This document shows positions 45,791 through 52,883 of a DNA stretch of 64,000 nt, one piece after another; positions within the stretch are counted from its first letter, which is position 1; every line of letters begins with the position of its first letter. Below the pieces are notes generated by a model. That model saw only the letters and a program-made list of their open reading frames with translations. It ran no database searches and was not told where the DNA came from. The stretch covers positions 744,001-808,000 of the forward strand of contig NZ_BMRB01000001.1 of assembly GCF_014648415.1 (NCBI RefSeq), written 5' to 3'. Made by a program: the position numbers and the translations under genes. The stretch comes from Actinokineospora fastidiosa. GTDB lineage: Bacteria; Actinomycetota; Actinomycetes; Mycobacteriales; Pseudonocardiaceae.

Positions 45791-47008
45791 CTAGCGCAGC
45801 GCGTCGAGCGCGAACGCGGCGTACGCGGCCACGCCGTGCGGGAACGCGGCCTCGTCGAACACCACCCGGTTCGAGTGGTTCGGCTGGGCGTCCACCGGGG
45901 TCGTCTCCGGCGGGCAGGCGCCCAGGAACGCCATCGCGCCGGGCACGCGCTCCAACACGTACGACCAGTCCTCCGCGCCCATGATCGGGTTCGGCATCCG
46001 GGTCGCGTGCTTCGGGCCGAGCACCGCGGCCGCGAGGTCCAGGACGCGGTCGGCCACGGCGTCGTCGTTGACCGTCACCGGGTAGCCGGGTTCGAATTGG
46101 AACGAGACGGTGCAGCTGTGCGCGGCCGCGATGTGCTCGCAGACCTTGGGGATCTCGTCCAGCATGATCTTGCGGGTCTGCTCGGACAGGGTGCGCAGGG
46201 TGCCCTTGAGCTGGGCGGTCTCCGGGATGATGTTGGTCGTCGTGCCCGCGACGATGCTGGCGATGGTGAGCACGGCGGGCTCGAACACGCTGATCCGCCG
46301 GGTCACGACGGTCTGCAGCGCGCCGACCATCTCCGCGGCGGCGGGCACGGGGTCGCAGGCGTCCGACGGCATCGAGGCGTGCCCGCCCCGGCCGGTGACG
46401 GTGATGGTGAACATGTTCGCGCTGGCCATCAGCGGGCCGGGGCGGCAGCGCACCACACCGGACTCCTCCTTGGACGTGATGTGCAGCGCGAACGCCTTCT
46501 CGACCGGCGCGTCGGCCACGTCGAGCAGGCCTTCGTCGAGCATGTGCTTGGCGCCGTGGTAGCCCTCCTCGCCGGGCTGGAACATGAACACGACCTGTCC
46601 GGCCAGCTCGGACCGGCGCTCGTGCAGCAGCCGCGCGGCGGAGGCGAGCATCGCGGTGTGGGTGTCGTGCCCGCACGCGTGCATCGAACCGTCCACTTCG
46701 GAGGCGAACTCCAGGCCGGTGTCCTCCTGCAGCGGGAGCGCGTCCATGTCGCCGCGCAGCAGCACGGCGGGCCCGGGCCTGCCGCCGTCGAGCACGGCGA
46801 CGACCGAGCCGACGGACTCGCCCGTGGTGATCTTGAGGTCGAGGCCGTCGAGCGCCTCGATCACGGCCTGCTGGGTGCGGGGCAGCAGCAGCCCCTCCTC
46901 GGGGTGGCGGTGCAGGAGCCTGCGCAGCGCCACGGTGCGGGGCTGCAGGGCGTGGGCGGCTTCGCGCAGGCCGGTGAACCTGGGATCATCCGTCAACGGT
47001 GTGGTCAT
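45791..47008 (-). CDS. M20-family amidohydrolase/peptidase
   Basis: 405 residues of the M20D type (hippurate hydrolase/N-acyl amino-acid deacylase). Metal-site motifs are LLRGDMDALPLQE, MHACGHDTHTAML, FQPGEEGYHGAK and the late NHSNRVVFDE. The dimerisation domain contains GRGGHASMPSD. It should release amino acids from N-acyl or amide conjugates in the cytosol. ATG 47008 follows CAGTAT at six bases, a near match to the leaderless pattern. Confidence 0.92.
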   Translation of the reverse strand: MTTPLTDDPRFTGLREAAHALQPRTVALRRLLHRHPEEGLLLPRTQQAVIEALDGLDLKITTGESVGSVVAVLDGGRPGPAVLLRGDMDALPLQEDTGLEFASEVDGSMHACGHDTHTAMLASAARLLHERRSELAGQVVFMFQPGEEGYHGAKHMLDEGLLDVADAPVEKAFALHITSKEESGVVRCRPGPLMASANMFTITVTGRGGHASMPSDACDPVPAAAEMVGALQTVVTRRISVFEPAVLTIASIVAGTTTNIIPETAQLKGTLRTLSEQTRKIMLDEIPKVCEHIAAAHSCTVSFQFEPGYPVTVNDDAVADRVLDLAAAVLGPKHATRMPNPIMGAEDWSYVLERVPGAMAFLGACPPETTPVDAQPNHSNRVVFDEAAFPHGVAAYAAFALDALR

Positions 47009-47041
47009 TCCCCGATACTGGCACCGATTCCCCGGGCGGAA

Positions 47042-47047
47042 TACCGT
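47042..47047 (+). promoter_or_regulatory. -10 hexamer of the tadA operon (leaderless)
   Basis: TACCGT ends seven bases before ATG 47055. Confidence 0.55.
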
Positions 47048-47054
47048 GTGCCTC

Positions 47055-47534
47055 ATGGCCGAGCAGGTGCCGGGGTTCGGGGTCGCCGTCATCCGCGAGG
47101 ACGGGCGGTGGCGCTGCGCGGCGATGGACGACGCCGCCCTGCGCGAACTGGACGCGGCGATCACCGAGCTGCGCCGGATCCGGTCCACCGGGGCGGTCTT
47201 CGGACTGCTCGCCGTGGACGACGAGTTCTTCATCGTGCTGCGCCCGAGTCCCGGCGGGGTCGCCCTGCTGCTGTCGGACGCCGCCGCCGCGCTGGACTAC
47301 GACATCGCCGCCGACACCCTCGACCTGCTGCGCGTCGAGCCGCCCGACGACGTCGACGACGTCTGGCCGGAGGGCTCCCTCGACCTGCTCGCCGACCTGG
47401 GCCTGCCCGCCGCGGAGATGCAGGTCATCGTGGACGAGATGGACCTCTACCCCGACGAGCAGCTGCAGATGATCGCCCAGCGGCTCGGCTTCGCCGACGA
47501 GTTCGCCAAGCACCTCGACACCATCCTGCAGTGA
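47055..47534 (+). CDS. TadA-associated protein (Rv3753c-like)
   Basis: A 159-residue acidic protein of the actinobacterial family always found beside tadA. FGVAVIREDGRWRC and DEFFIVLRPSPGGVALLLSDAAAA are its conserved blocks, and an acidic DVDDVWPEGSLDLLADLG follows. It overlaps tadA by GTGA. The pairing suggests a partner or regulator of tRNA deamination, but no role is proven. Confidence 0.88.
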   Translation: MAEQVPGFGVAVIREDGRWRCAAMDDAALRELDAAITELRRIRSTGAVFGLLAVDDEFFIVLRPSPGGVALLLSDAAAALDYDIAADTLDLLRVEPPDDVDDVWPEGSLDLLADLGLPAAEMQVIVDEMDLYPDEQLQMIAQRLGFADEFAKHLDTILQ

Positions 47535-47980
47535 GGTCCGCCGACCTGGTCCGACTGGCGCTCGACGCGGCCAGGAAGGCCCCGCTGACCGGCGACGTCC
47601 CGATCGGCGCGGTCGTGGTGGACGCGGACGGCCGCGTCCTGTCCTCGGCCTGCAACGCCCGCGAGGCCACCGGCGACCCGACCGCCCACGCGGAGGTCCT
47701 CGCCCTGCGCGCGGCCGCCGCCCTCCACGGCGACGGCTGGCGGCTGACGGGCTGCACCCTCGCCGTGACCGTCGAGCCCTGCACGATGTGCGCGGGCGCG
47801 CTGGTCCTGGCCCGGGTCTCCCGAGTGGTCTTCGGCGCATGGGAGCCCAAGACGGGCGCCGTCGGCTCCCTCTGGGACGTCGTCCGCGACCGCCGCCTCC
47901 CCCACCGCCCCGAGGTCGAGGGCGGCGTCCTGGCGGAGGAGTGCGCGGCGCTGCTGATCGATTTCTTTGATGTGATTTGA
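47531..47980 (+). CDS. tadA: tRNA-specific adenosine deaminase
   Basis: 149 residues of the cytidine/deoxycytidylate deaminase fold. The zinc site is His53-Ala-Glu55 with PCTMC (Cys84 and Cys87). It converts A34 of tRNA-Arg(ACG) to inosine. GTG 47531 overlaps the upstream stop. The last codons run into a CRP-type site that probably serves the next gene. Confidence 0.95.
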   Translation: MRSADLVRLALDAARKAPLTGDVPIGAVVVDADGRVLSSACNAREATGDPTAHAEVLALRAAAALHGDGWRLTGCTLAVTVEPCTMCAGALVLARVSRVVFGAWEPKTGAVGSLWDVVRDRRLPHRPEVEGGVLAEECAALLIDFFDVI

Positions 47981-47986
47981 GTCACA
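47971..47986. promoter_or_regulatory. Perfect CRP consensus site
   Basis: TGTGATTTGAGTCACA is an exact TGTGA-N6-TCACA match, the site read by CRP (Rv3676-type) and GlxR. It covers the tadA stop codon and lies about 60 bases before the CsbD-like gene, where it could activate or repress that gene depending on its -10. Confidence 0.75.
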
Positions 47987-48044
47987 ATGAAGTGGTCTGC
48001 GTGGCCGAGTTGGACACCCCTCAACCGAGGGAAGGAAGTGCACC

Positions 48045-48251
48045 ATGAGCATGTTCGACAAGGCCAAGGACAAGGCCGAGCAGATGCTGGGCCACGCCAA
48101 GGAGAAGCTGGGCCACGCCACCGACAACCGCGACATGGAGGCCTCCGGCAAGGCCGACCAGACCAGCGGCGAGATCAAGGAAGCAGGCCACACCCTGCGC
48201 GACCGAGCCACCGGCGCGGTCCGGGACATGAAGGACCGGTTCCACCGGTAA
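48045..48251 (+). CDS. CsbD-family stress protein
   Basis: A 68-residue charged, helical protein: MSMFDKAKDKAEQMLGHAKEKLGHAT, then EASGKADQTSGEIKEAGHTLRDRA. The family is induced by stress in Bacillus and others; members are disordered or helical and have no catalytic motif. AGGGAAGGAAG lies just before ATG 48045. A perfect CRP-type site upstream suggests cAMP control. Confidence 0.85.
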   Translation: MSMFDKAKDKAEQMLGHAKEKLGHATDNRDMEASGKADQTSGEIKEAGHTLRDRATGAVRDMKDRFHR

Positions 48252-48281
48252 CCCACCCACGGCCCTCGAAACCCCGTTCGG

Positions 48282-48287
48282 TACCCT
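48282..48287 (+). promoter_or_regulatory. -10 hexamer of tRNA-Ser(CGA)
   Basis: TACCCT ends seven bases before the first tRNA base, so the transcript would begin at or next to the mature 5' end. Confidence 0.55.
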
Positions 48288-48294
48288 CATCGGC

Positions 48295-48382
48295 GGTGGC
48301 GTGTCCGAGCGGCCGAAGGAGCGCGCCTCGAAAGCGCGTGACGGGCAACCCCCGTCCGTGGGTTCAAATCCCACCGCCACCG
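48295..48382 (+). tRNA. tRNA-Ser (CGA)
   Basis: The acceptor arms GGTGGCG and CGCCACC pair. Anticodon stem-loop CGCGC-CTCGAAA-GCGCG gives CGA, and a long variable arm (GACGGGCAACCCCCGTC) marks a serine tRNA. The T arm is GTGGGTTCAAATCCCAC. CCA is not encoded. Confidence 0.97.
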
Positions 48383-48396
48383 CTCTGAACGACACG

Positions 48397-48436
48397 AACG
48401 CCGGTTGCCTACTTCAGGCAACCGGCGTTTTGTCTT
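48397..48436 (+). terminator. Intrinsic terminator after tRNA-Ser(CGA)
   Basis: A 14-bp perfect stem (AACGCCGGTTGCCT with its complement, loop ACTTC) is followed by TTTTGTCTTT, the clearest Rho-independent terminator in the window. Confidence 0.95.
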
Positions 48437-48726
48437 TCCGCCCTGCCTGCGAGCCCTCGCCTTTCGTCGCTGACTCGGTCCGCACATCCGTAACTGATCC
48501 ATCGCCCGTTGACGAGCCTTGCGCCCCCGTGTCCCAGACGCCACGGGCCGGGCAAACGCTGCCCGCTCCGCCTCGATCCACCCTTCGGCTCCAGGACTCC
48601 CCAGAGCCGACCCCTCGAAGCACCGCCTCTCGAGCGGCCCGCTCGACAGCAAGCGGGACAGCCCGCCGCCGCTACACAAGTGAACGAAAACCGCTGTGCC
48701 GCCGATAAGCTCGCAGGTCAGGAAGT
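48437..48726. other. Gene-free stretch with CRISPR leader-like end
   Basis: No credible gene is present. The last ~55 bases (48672-48726) are A-rich for this genome, contain GTGAACGAAAACCG and end CTCGCAGGTCAGGAAGT directly before the first CRISPR repeat, which resembles leader sequences of actinobacterial type I-E arrays (from memory; to be aligned). Confidence 0.5.
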
Positions 48727-48936
48727 GTCGTCCCCGCACGCGCAGGGCTGGTCCTCGAGGACCTGCTCCGCGACGAGCAACCACTGGTTGTCCCCGCACG
48801 TGCGGGGCTGGTCCCGTTTACGCGACGACCAATGCGGACCCGAATCTGTCGTCCCCGCACAAGCTGGGGCTGGTCCGGGCGCTGGCAAGAGCGAGGCGGC
48901 CGACCGCCCATCGTCCCCGTGCGCGGGGACGGTTCG
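48727..48936 (+). CRISPR. Short type I-E-like CRISPR array, three repeats plus a degenerate end
   Basis: Repeats start at 48727, 48787 and 48848 (GTCGTCCCCGCAC... and variants, ending GGGCTGGTCC), with a decayed fourth at about 48910 (TCGTCCCCGTGCGCGGGG). The period is 60-62 bases: 28-29-base repeats and spacers of 32-33 (48755-48786, 48815-48847, 48877-48909). The second repeat holds the perfect palindrome CCCCGCACGTGCGGGG. The three copies differ in the stem loop. No cas gene lies in the window. Confidence 0.8.
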
Positions 48937-48962
48937 GCGGGTGCGAGGGGTGGGGTTGGGCA

Positions 48963-49529
48963 TCAGCCGCCGATCAGGTGTAGGGCGGTGAATTGCCAGC
49001 CCCTGGTGGTGTGTTCGAGGCGGGCGGCGAGGGCCTTGGCGCGGGTGGGGGTGTCGAGGGTGGCGGCCACCTCCACGGCGGTGGGGTGGACTTGGCAGAC
49101 GTGGACTGAGCGGAGGCGGAGGGTTCGGGGTTGGCGGGGGAGGACGCGGAGGGCGGTTTGGGCGGGGTAGGTGAGGTGGGGGGCTAGTTGGTTGGGGCCA
49201 CGGCGGCCTGCCATGGTCTCGACGAGGGCCGTCACCAGGCGGGTGAGGTAGTGGTGTGGGGGCGGGCAGCGGCGGAGGGGATGGGGGCGGCGCGCGGCGG
49301 GGGACGTGGGGCGGATCGGTGGCGGGGTGTGGTTGGGGAGCGCGGGGCTTTCGGGGTGTTGGGTGGGGGCTGGCAGTGGGGTGGGCTGGGGTCGCGCGGG
49401 CTGCTCCGACAGCGCGGTGCATTGCGGTCGCGCGGGCTCCGGCAGCGGGACGGGCTCAGGTTGGGCGGGCTGTGCGGGTCGGGTGGGGTGGTTGGCGTGT
49501 GAGGTGGGGGTGGGCAGAGTGGTGAGCAT
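48963..49529 (-). CDS. Proline-rich protein with Rv3235-like C-terminal domain
   Basis: 188 residues. Residues 1-90 are a Pro/Ala/Gln-rich disordered region. From about 93 (YLTRLVTALVETMAGRR) a folded domain follows with LRLRSVHVCQVHPTAVEVAATL and KALAARLEHTTRGWQFTALHLI, the pattern of the actinobacterial Rv3235/DUF6459 family. Function unknown. GGGAGG lies five bases before ATG 49529. The G-rich composition of the coding strand's complement reflects proline codons. Confidence 0.75.
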   Translation of the reverse strand: MLTTLPTPTSHANHPTRPAQPAQPEPVPLPEPARPQCTALSEQPARPQPTPLPAPTQHPESPALPNHTPPPIRPTSPAARRPHPLRRCPPPHHYLTRLVTALVETMAGRRGPNQLAPHLTYPAQTALRVLPRQPRTLRLRSVHVCQVHPTAVEVAATLDTPTRAKALAARLEHTTRGWQFTALHLIGG

Positions 49530-49665
49530 GGGGGCCTCCCTGAACGTTTCGGGTTCAGGGGGGAAGGGGCGGGTGGAGACACGGGGGGCGGTAAGTCCAC
49601 CCGGGTTGGCGATCTTTCGTGAAAGGCGTGCGAGGCCGTCGGGGCTCGTGTATCGGGCCGCCTTC

Positions 49666-49671
49666 TACCCT
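49666..49671 (+). promoter_or_regulatory. -10 hexamer of the aminopeptidase gene
   Basis: TACCCT, 30 bases before ATG 49702, leaves a short leader containing the GAGGAG ribosome-binding site. Confidence 0.55.
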
Positions 49672-49701
49672 GGGGGTCTACCGACCAGGTGAGGAGTGGG
49701 C

Positions 49702-51117
49702 ATGAGCGACCGCCCGGCTCGACGTGATCCGTCGAATTTGGTGGCAGCACAGGGATTCAGGGACTTCGTGCGCGACGACTGGGGGCCTGCCGATCGGGCG
49801 GTTCGGGCGGTGGCGGGGGCGGCCGAGGCGGCGGCCGCGCATCGGGAGCGGTTGTCGCGGGCATTTCCGGGGAAGCGGATCGCCATCGCCGCGGGGCGGG
49901 CGCCCGTGCGGTCCAACGACACCGACTACCTCTTCCGCGCCGACAGCGACTTCGCGTGGTTGACCGGCTGTTACGCCGAGGGCGCGATCCTCGTCATGCA
50001 CCCCGTCGGCGACGGCCACGACGCCGTGTTGCACCTGCGGGAACCCGCTGGGCCGGACGAGCCCGACTTCTTCGCCAACGCCCGGGACGGCGAGTTGTGG
50101 ATCGGGGCCGCGCCCGGGCTGGCCGAGTGGTCGGCCGCGCTGGGCCTGGTCTGCCTGCCGCTGGAGGGGCTGGCGCGCTCGCTGCGCGGCCGCCTGCCCG
50201 CCGTGCTGGCCGCCAAGGGTGTCGACCCGCTGCTCGACGCCCACGTCGACGCGCACAGCGCCGAGTTGCGGACCACCCTGGCCGAGCTGCGCCGGATCAA
50301 GGACGACTGGGAGATCGGCCAGCTCAAGGCCGCCGTCGACGCCACCGTCCTGGGCTTCGCCGATGTCGCGCGCGAACTCGACACCGCCGTCCGCGGCGGT
50401 GGGGAGCGGTGGCTGCAGGGCACCTTCGACCGGCGGGCGCGCACCGCGGGCAACGGGCCGGGCTACGCCTCCATCGTCGCCGCGGGGCCGCACGCGCCCG
50501 TGCTGCACTGGACGCGCTGTGACGGGCCGGTGCCCGAGGACGGCCTGCTGCTGCTCGACGCGGGCGTGGAGCTGGACACCCTCTACACCGCCGACGTCAC
50601 CCGCACCTTCCCGGTCAACGGCGAGTTCTCCGCCGCCCAGCGCCAGGTGTACGACCTCGTGCACGACGCCCACGTCAAGGCGATGGCGGAGGTCCGCCCC
50701 GGCGCGGACTACCGCGCGTTCCACCACACCGCCATGCGCGTGCTGGCCGAGGGGCTGCACGACTGGGGCCTGCTGCCCGCCTCCGTGGAGAAGGCGCTCG
50801 ACCCCGACGGGCAGCACCACCGCCGCTACATCGTCTGCGGCGTCGGCCACTACCTCGGCCTGGACGTCCACGACTGCGCCGCGTCCCGGGCGGAGGCCTA
50901 CCACGAGGCGAAGCTGGAGCCGGGCATGGCGCTGACCGTCGAACCGGGCCTCTACTTCCACCCGAACGACCTGACCGTGCCGCCGGAGCTGCGCGGCGTC
51001 GGCGTGCGCATCGAGGACGACCTGGTGGTCACCGCCGACGGGCACGAGGTGATCTCCGCCGCACTCCCCATCACCGCGGACGGCATCGAGAGGTGGGTGC
51101 GGGGTCACCGGGGGTAG
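49702..51117 (+). CDS. pepP: Xaa-Pro aminopeptidase (aminopeptidase P, M24)
   Basis: 471 residues. The N-terminal AMP_N domain includes RSNDTDYLFRADSDFAWLTG; the pita-bread catalytic domain has the metal ligands in LLLLDAGVELDTLYTADVTRTF (two Asp), GVGHYLGLDVHD (His), TVEPGLYF (Glu) and GVRIEDDL (Glu). It removes N-terminal residues before proline. ATG 49702 follows GAGGAG at five bases. Confidence 0.95.
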   Translation: MSDRPARRDPSNLVAAQGFRDFVRDDWGPADRAVRAVAGAAEAAAAHRERLSRAFPGKRIAIAAGRAPVRSNDTDYLFRADSDFAWLTGCYAEGAILVMHPVGDGHDAVLHLREPAGPDEPDFFANARDGELWIGAAPGLAEWSAALGLVCLPLEGLARSLRGRLPAVLAAKGVDPLLDAHVDAHSAELRTTLAELRRIKDDWEIGQLKAAVDATVLGFADVARELDTAVRGGGERWLQGTFDRRARTAGNGPGYASIVAAGPHAPVLHWTRCDGPVPEDGLLLLDAGVELDTLYTADVTRTFPVNGEFSAAQRQVYDLVHDAHVKAMAEVRPGADYRAFHHTAMRVLAEGLHDWGLLPASVEKALDPDGQHHRRYIVCGVGHYLGLDVHDCAASRAEAYHEAKLEPGMALTVEPGLYFHPNDLTVPPELRGVGVRIEDDLVVTADGHEVISAALPITADGIERWVRGHRG

Positions 51118-51169
51118 CCTCCGGCTGACCGGGCTCGGGGGAGCCCGCTGGAGTGTGTGGAGGAAACAC

Positions 51170-51292
51170 GTGTCGGACGACGACCGCCCGGGCAAGCACC
51201 GCGCGCCCGAGGGCGCCGAGGTGCACCCGCTGATCGACCTGTCCCGCGACCCGAACCCGGGCACGCCGGACCACGCGGCCGACGAGGACTGA
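51170..51292 (+). CDS. Short acidic protein of 40 residues
   Basis: A short frame, VSDDDRPGKHRAPEGAEVHP onward, ending NPGTPDHAADED, with GGAGG six bases before GTG 51170. Charged, Pro-rich and probably disordered. It follows pepP by 52 bases and precedes a strong terminator, so it is likely the last gene of that operon. No family recognised. Confidence 0.6.
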   Translation: MSDDDRPGKHRAPEGAEVHPLIDLSRDPNPGTPDHAADED

Positions 51293-51301
51293 GGCGTCCG
51301 C

Positions 51302-51336
51302 ACCGCCCGCCGCCCCCGACCGGGGCGGCGGGCGGT
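51302..51336 (+). terminator. Terminator after the pepP operon
   Basis: A 15-bp GC stem (ACCGCCCGCCGCCCC with its complement) is followed by CTTCGTTC. A 10-base palindrome CGTTCGAACG follows at 51340-51349, before the next gene. Confidence 0.85.
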
Positions 51337-51390
51337 CTTCGTTCGAACGGATGGTCGATAACTGTCGGGCCGACCCGGCATGATGTCCGC

Positions 51391-52530
51391 ATGCGAACAC
51401 ATGATCGAGTCTCGGCTGCGGTGGTCGCCGCCCGGCTCATCGGGTCCGCCCAGGTCAGGGCGCGCGGCGGGGCGGCTGGGGTGCGCGAGCTCGCCGACCT
51501 CGGCCCGGCCGTCGTCGGGGCAGCGGCGGCCGCCGCGCTGACGAAGGCGCTGACCGAGCTGTGGGAGCGCGGCTGGACGCCCGCCGACGTCGCCGCCGCC
51601 GTCCCGCGCCATCTCGCCGACCTCGCGCTCGACGCCGTCGCCGCCGACACCGCCCGGCACCCGGCCGCGCACCTGCACCCGCGCTGGGCCGCCGAGTCGC
51701 GCGCCGCGGCCGAGGTGTGGTGGCGGCGCGGGGAGCCGCACCTGCCGCAGTGGGCCGAGCGCGCGGGCCTCTCCCTGGCCGACGCGCTCGACCGGCTGGT
51801 GGACGTGCTCGCCGAGTTCGCGGGCCTGCCCGCGCTGCCCGCCCTGCTGCCCCCGCCCGGCCGTCCCGGCCCGCTCGCCGAGGGCGGCGTGGACGCGCGC
51901 GTGCTCGCCAGGGTGAGGGCGTTGCTGGCCAAGGCCGAGTCCACCGCCTACCCCCAGGAGGCCGAGGCGCTCTCGGCCAAGGCGCAGGAGCTGATGGCGC
52001 GACACGCCTTCGAGGAGGCGGCGATGGACGCCCGCCCGCAGCGCGCCGCCGCGAGCCGCATCTGGCTCACCCGCCCGTATGTGACCGCGAAGGCCCAACT
52101 GGTCGACGCCGTCGCCGAGGCCAACCGCTGCCGCTCGGTGTTCTACCCCCGGCTGGGCTGCGTGGTGCTGGTCGGCCACGAGACCGACCTGGAGATCGTC
52201 GCCGTGCTGTCGGCGTCGCTGGGCGTGCAGGCCACCCGCGCGCTGTCCACCGCGCCGGGCCGCACCCGCGCCTACCGCAACGCTTTCCTCGCCGGGTACG
52301 CCCACCGCATCCGCACCCGGCTCGACCTGGCCACCGCCACGGCGACCGACGCGCGCGCCCTGCCCGTGCTGGCCCGCCGCCACCAGGTCGTCGAGGAGAC
52401 CTACGCCGCGCTCTTCCCCGGCGTGCGCACCCGGCGCAGCGCGGTCAGCAGCCCGACCGGGTGGGGCGCGGGCCAGGCCGCGGCCGACCACGCCGACCTG
52501 CTGCCCGCCCGGCCGAGGGTGGCCGGGTAA
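51391..52530 (+). CDS. DUF2786-domain protein
   Basis: 379 residues. A helical Ala-rich N-terminal region (about 1-160) precedes the DUF2786 block VRALLAKAESTAYPQEAEALSAKAQELMARHAF, in pieces from about 172. A C-terminal region with RAYRNAFLAGYAHRIRTRL and a Arg/Ala-rich tail follows. The family occurs in phages and bacteria without assigned function; the repeated helix pattern suggests protein or nucleic-acid binding. Confidence 0.8.
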   Translation: MRTHDRVSAAVVAARLIGSAQVRARGGAAGVRELADLGPAVVGAAAAAALTKALTELWERGWTPADVAAAVPRHLADLALDAVAADTARHPAAHLHPRWAAESRAAAEVWWRRGEPHLPQWAERAGLSLADALDRLVDVLAEFAGLPALPALLPPPGRPGPLAEGGVDARVLARVRALLAKAESTAYPQEAEALSAKAQELMARHAFEEAAMDARPQRAAASRIWLTRPYVTAKAQLVDAVAEANRCRSVFYPRLGCVVLVGHETDLEIVAVLSASLGVQATRALSTAPGRTRAYRNAFLAGYAHRIRTRLDLATATATDARALPVLARRHQVVEETYAALFPGVRTRRSAVSSPTGWGAGQAAADHADLLPARPRVAG

Positions 52531-52568
52531 ACGCCGAGACGCCGGTCTGCTGACCGGCGTCTCGGTGG

Positions 52569-52655
52569 CGGAGGATGCGGGATTTGAACCCGCGAGGGCT
52601 TTAACACCCAACACGATTTCCAATCGTGCGCACTAGGCCACTATGCGAATCCTCC
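52569..52655 (-). tRNA. tRNA-Ser (GGA)
   Basis: On the minus strand the acceptor arms GGAGGAT and ATCCTCC pair. Anticodon stem-loop CACGA-TTGGAAA-TCGTG gives GGA, and a long variable arm and GCGGGTTCAAATCCCGC T arm follow. CCA is not encoded. Confidence 0.97.
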
Positions 52656-52662
52656 GCCGGAG

Positions 52663-52668
52663 AGGGTA
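52663..52668 (-). promoter_or_regulatory. -10 hexamer of tRNA-Ser(GGA)
   Basis: TACCCT on the minus strand ends seven bases before the tRNA 5' end, the same spacing as at tRNA-Ser(CGA). TGAACC, 17 bases further upstream, may be the -35. Confidence 0.55.
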
Positions 52669-52883
52669 CCGGACGTCCGGGGGGCGGTTCACCACGGGTG
52701 GTCGGTGCGCGATGTTCCTGTCGTCGTCGTCACATCATGGAGAAACGGCGGAGATCCGGCCGCCGGATGGTCAAAGCTCTGGTCATCCCGGGCGTTGTCT
52801 TGCAGACTGTGGCCGGCTTCGCGGGGCGAGCAGTCGGGGGCTGCTCGAACCGCCCGTGAAATCGACTCTGGGGAAAGGAACCC

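Noticed and set aside
43742..47980. A 1412-codon plus-strand frame over dnaX, the M20 gene and tadA
   Set aside because: Long antisense frames are expected in high-GC DNA. Only the last 149 codons (tadA) have protein-family support; the rest is complementary to dnaX and the M20 gene.
48301..48708. A 135-codon frame through tRNA-Ser(CGA)
   Set aside because: It crosses the tRNA and its terminator and has no ribosome-binding site or family match.
51340..51349. CGTTCGAACG as a LexA (SOS) box
   Set aside because: The actinobacterial SOS box is TCGAAC-N4-GTTCGA; this short palindrome does not fit it.
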